Shown: positions 32,812 through 34,603 of the stretch, one piece after another
Position numbering within the stretch: position 1 is the first letter of the stretch
Layout: each line of letters begins with the position of its first letter
Assembly: GCA_028283345.1 (NCBI GenBank)
Contig: JAPOGE010000013.1
Span: 1-34,603, forward strand
Source of the DNA: Candidatus Poseidoniales archaeon
Lineage (GTDB): Archaea; Thermoplasmatota; Poseidoniia; Poseidoniales; Poseidoniaceae
Length of the DNA: 34,603 nucleotides
Direction of reading: 5' to 3'
Notes under the pieces: generated by a model
What the model was told of the DNA's origin: nothing
Seen by the model: the letters and a program-made list of their open reading frames with translations, nothing else
The model's database searches: none
Position numbers and translations under genes: made by a program

Positions 32812-33816
32812 TCAAACCGTACGCACATTCACACCCCGATTAACCAAGGTTTCGCAGGTATTTGTTCGCAGAGCAGTATCGACCGCTTGACCGATATCCA
32901 TGCCGACGCGATATTGCGCTTCTTTGGTCGCTGCACCGATATGCGGGGTGCCGTGAAAGTGGGGGTGCTGGAGAAGTTCTGAATCGGGATTCACCGGTTC
33001 GTTTTCAAACACATCCAATGCCACACTGGCCAGTTGCCCGCGCCCCAGAGCAGATAATGCCGCATCTTCATCGACGATACCGCCGCGGGCACAGTTCACT
33101 ATGTGATTTCCACACTGGATGCCCTGGGGGCTGACCCCCGGCATCAAATCAATCCGTTCAGAATCTACCAGATGATAGGTCTCATCCGAGAGGTTGCAAT
33201 GGACGCTGATATGGGTGCACATACGAAAAACGTCATCGACTCTGGCGTGGAGACGACAATTCATGTCACGGGCAATCTTCGGTGGGAGATAAGGGTCATA
33301 GGCGTGCAATTCCATCCCGAAAGCAGATGCCAATCTACCTACGCCCTGGGCGATTCTGCCGAAGCCGATGAAGCCGATCGCCTTACCGGATAATTCAGTG
33401 CCCCTGAGGATACTCTTCTCCCAGTTTCCGCTTCGCAGACCGGCATCGGCGCGAGGCAGGTGACGAGTGCTCGCCAACAGATGACCAATGGTCAATTCAA
33501 CCACACTTTGCGTACTGGCGCGCGGCGCATTGACGACCATGATACCATGTTCGGTCGCAGCCTCAAGGTCGATATTATCTACTCCGACCCCAGCTTTGGC
33601 GATAACCTTCAGCCGACCATCTCGGGCTACTGAGGAGGAGATTACCTCGGAGCTCAATTTGGTATTTGACCTGACGATTATCGCCTCGAAATGGCGCAGG
33701 TAACCATCGATCAAGTCTTCTTCAGTAACGGTTTCGACAACTAATTCATGGCCCATGTTTTTCAGCGCTTTCTGTGCCCCATCGGCCATCCCGTCGGTAA
33801 TAGCAATCCTTGCCAT
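32812..33816 (-). CDS. serA: D-3-phosphoglycerate dehydrogenase (short form, no ACT domain)
   Basis: A 334-residue D-isomer 2-hydroxyacid dehydrogenase, read as SerA, which turns 3-phosphoglycerate into 3-phosphohydroxypyruvate, the first step of serine synthesis. It shows AKAGVGVDNID (about 73-83), the NAD motif GFIGFGRIAQGVG (148-160), and the catalytic triad R244 (NCARGGIVDE), E273 (DVFENEP) and H292 (TPHIGAAT). It lacks the C-terminal ACT/regulatory domain, so it may not be feedback-inhibited by serine, and a related hydroxyacid substrate cannot be ruled out. ATG 33816 starts the conserved 'ARIAITDG' and has GAGG about 6 bases upstream. The frame is open to 33870. It is divergent from the right-edge membrane gene. 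Confidence 0.88.
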   Translation of the reverse strand: MARIAITDGMADGAQKALKNMGHELVVETVTEEDLIDGYLRHFEAIIVRSNTKLSSEVISSSVARDGRLKVIAKAGVGVDNIDLEAATEHGIMVVNAPRASTQSVVELTIGHLLASTRHLPRADAGLRSGNWEKSILRGTELSGKAIGFIGFGRIAQGVGRLASAFGMELHAYDPYLPPKIARDMNCRLHARVDDVFRMCTHISVHCNLSDETYHLVDSERIDLMPGVSPQGIQCGNHIVNCARGGIVDEDAALSALGRGQLASVALDVFENEPVNPDSELLQHPHFHGTPHIGAATKEAQYRVGMDIGQAVDTALRTNTCETLVNRGVNVRTV

Positions 33817-33890
33817 GGAGCCTCGAGGTAGCGCGGTGAAATGAATGTTATTCCCATATCGGATGCTCAACGCCAGCGCGATAGATGTTG

Positions 33891-33897
33891 CTATACA
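33891..33897 (+). promoter_or_regulatory. TATA-like box for the right-edge membrane gene
   Basis: CTATACA is centred about 26 bases before the GTG at 33919, so the transcript would begin at or next to the start codon, a leaderless arrangement common in archaea. Confidence 0.4.
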
Positions 33898-33918
33898 CCG
33901 AAACCCATACGCAATTCC

Positions 33919-34603
33919 GTGGCAGGGACTGATTACGAGGCACTGATGTGGGCCCTGGGTCTGCTTTGCATACCCTTGGTGATGGCCTTACCCGCCAGAT
34001 TTGCCTGGCGCATCTATGCCGGCAGCAAAATTGAGCACGGTGATTATCGAAAGGCTGTCAAGCAGGTTCTCGACAGTGGCTATTCCTTGGAGCAATTCCG
34101 GGTGAGTCTCAATGATGAGAGAAGGAGGTTGCATATAGAGCCCGAAAAGGCGCGATTGATTGAAACCGATGTACTTTACCCACTCTCCTTACCGCATTTC
34201 CTGCTCCTGCCAGCATTGATTGTCAGCCCATTGGCGATTCTGCTCGCCATCCCGATGATTATCATGGCCATTCCGATTCTACTTCTTCTCGACTGGTTGT
34301 TGATTGAGAAACGCGGCCTGATTGTGGCCTTATTATTCTTGCAGCGACGCACCAAATGGCAGATAATCCATATTTCACAACCGCATAGAACCCATAGTGA
34401 ACTGCGCGAAGCGGTGGTTTCGTTTCATCGTATCCCGCGCGCTTCGTTCCTTGGAATGTTTGCATGGCTGATGGTACATTGGTCACTGGCAGCCGAATCC
34501 ATATGGTTGGAGATGCTGGTCTCAGGGATACTGTATCTGGGATTACTCGCGGTAATCGAAGTGGTTTCAAATGCCTTGGATGCCGAACTGGTATTCGCCG
34601 ATC
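33919..34603 (+). CDS. Polytopic membrane protein of unknown function, C-terminus beyond window
   Basis: The frame is open from GTG 33919 to the right edge (228 codons) with no stop. It begins 'MAGTDYEALMWALGLLCIPL'. TM spans are visible at about 8-30, a strong double at about 94-126 (LLLPALIVSPLAILL then MIIMAIPILLLLDWLLI), and about 175-215 (FLGMFAWLMVHWSL, LVSGILYLGLLAVIEVV). The cytoplasmic loop (about 34-85) is charged. I do not recognise the family. GTG is favoured by the TATA spacing; ATG 33946 is in frame. It is divergent from serA, with a 102-base gap. Confidence 0.75.
   Translation, partial: MAGTDYEALMWALGLLCIPLVMALPARFAWRIYAGSKIEHGDYRKAVKQVLDSGYSLEQFRVSLNDERRRLHIEPEKARLIETDVLYPLSLPHFLLLPALIVSPLAILLAIPMIIMAIPILLLLDWLLIEKRGLIVALLFLQRRTKWQIIHISQPHRTHSELREAVVSFHRIPRASFLGMFAWLMVHWSLAAESIWLEMLVSGILYLGLLAVIEVVSNALDAELVFAD

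Noticed and set aside
1-34603. Insertion sequences, integrases, toxin-antitoxin or known defence genes
   Set aside because: No transposase, recombinase, nuclease-helicase or toxin motifs were seen in the plausible genes; the EVE protein alone is not enough to call a defence system.

Overview
This looks like a chromosomal segment of a marine Thermoplasmatota archaeon, most likely Marine Group II/III (Poseidoniales-like). The basis is gene content, since no 16S rRNA or tRNA gene was seen. The segment carries an archaeal-type SRP RNA, an archaeal-type valyl-tRNA synthetase, a geranylgeranyl reductase-family flavoprotein, a CcmE with the CxxxY heme motif, and large calcium-loop (thrombospondin type 3) and PKD surface proteins. 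Several genes have AT-rich TATA-like boxes placed about 26 bases before the expected RNA start.

Layout. (a) 1-2865, minus strand: the N-terminal 955 codons of a large, AT-rich secreted protein with 14 repeats of about 49 residues, followed by a LamG-like domain that runs off the left edge. No complete ORF spans it because its stop codon lies outside the window. (b) 3022-4995, minus: SRP RNA, a CcmE-like heme chaperone and class-2 dihydroorotate dehydrogenase. (c) 5104-11782, plus: a small unknown protein, a type IA topoisomerase, a geranylgeranyl reductase-family protein, a two-TM protein and a TSP3 lipoprotein. (d) 18964-11667, minus: a run of TSP3 giant, PKD surface protein, Xaa-Pro aminopeptidase and MqnC. 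(e) 19059-20582, plus: a long RNA stem and glyA. (f) 25439-20602, minus: an EVE-domain protein, an alanine-type aminotransferase and a 1038-residue membrane/helical-repeat protein. (g) 25589-31617, plus: an RND/MMPL transporter, a 500-base gap with alternative RNA stems, and valS. (h) 33816-31609, minus: serA and dinB. (i) 33919 to the right edge, plus: the start of an unknown membrane protein.

How the genes fit together. Several genes suggest a respiring heterotroph. MqnC makes menaquinone by the futalosine route, class-2 PyrD passes electrons to quinone, the reductase could saturate polyprenyl chains of lipids or quinone, and CcmE serves cytochrome c assembly. SerA and GlyA supply serine, glycine and one-carbon units. 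The secreted TSP3, PKD, propeller and LamG proteins, a lipoprotein and an amino-acid-freeing peptidase fit a lifestyle of adhesion to, and degradation of, polymers.

The least explained items are the double seven-repeat protein, two 8-3-8 palindromes of identical geometry near predicted transcription starts, the 21-bp stem before glyA, the competing stems before valS, and the EVE/aminotransferase/membrane-repeat operon.
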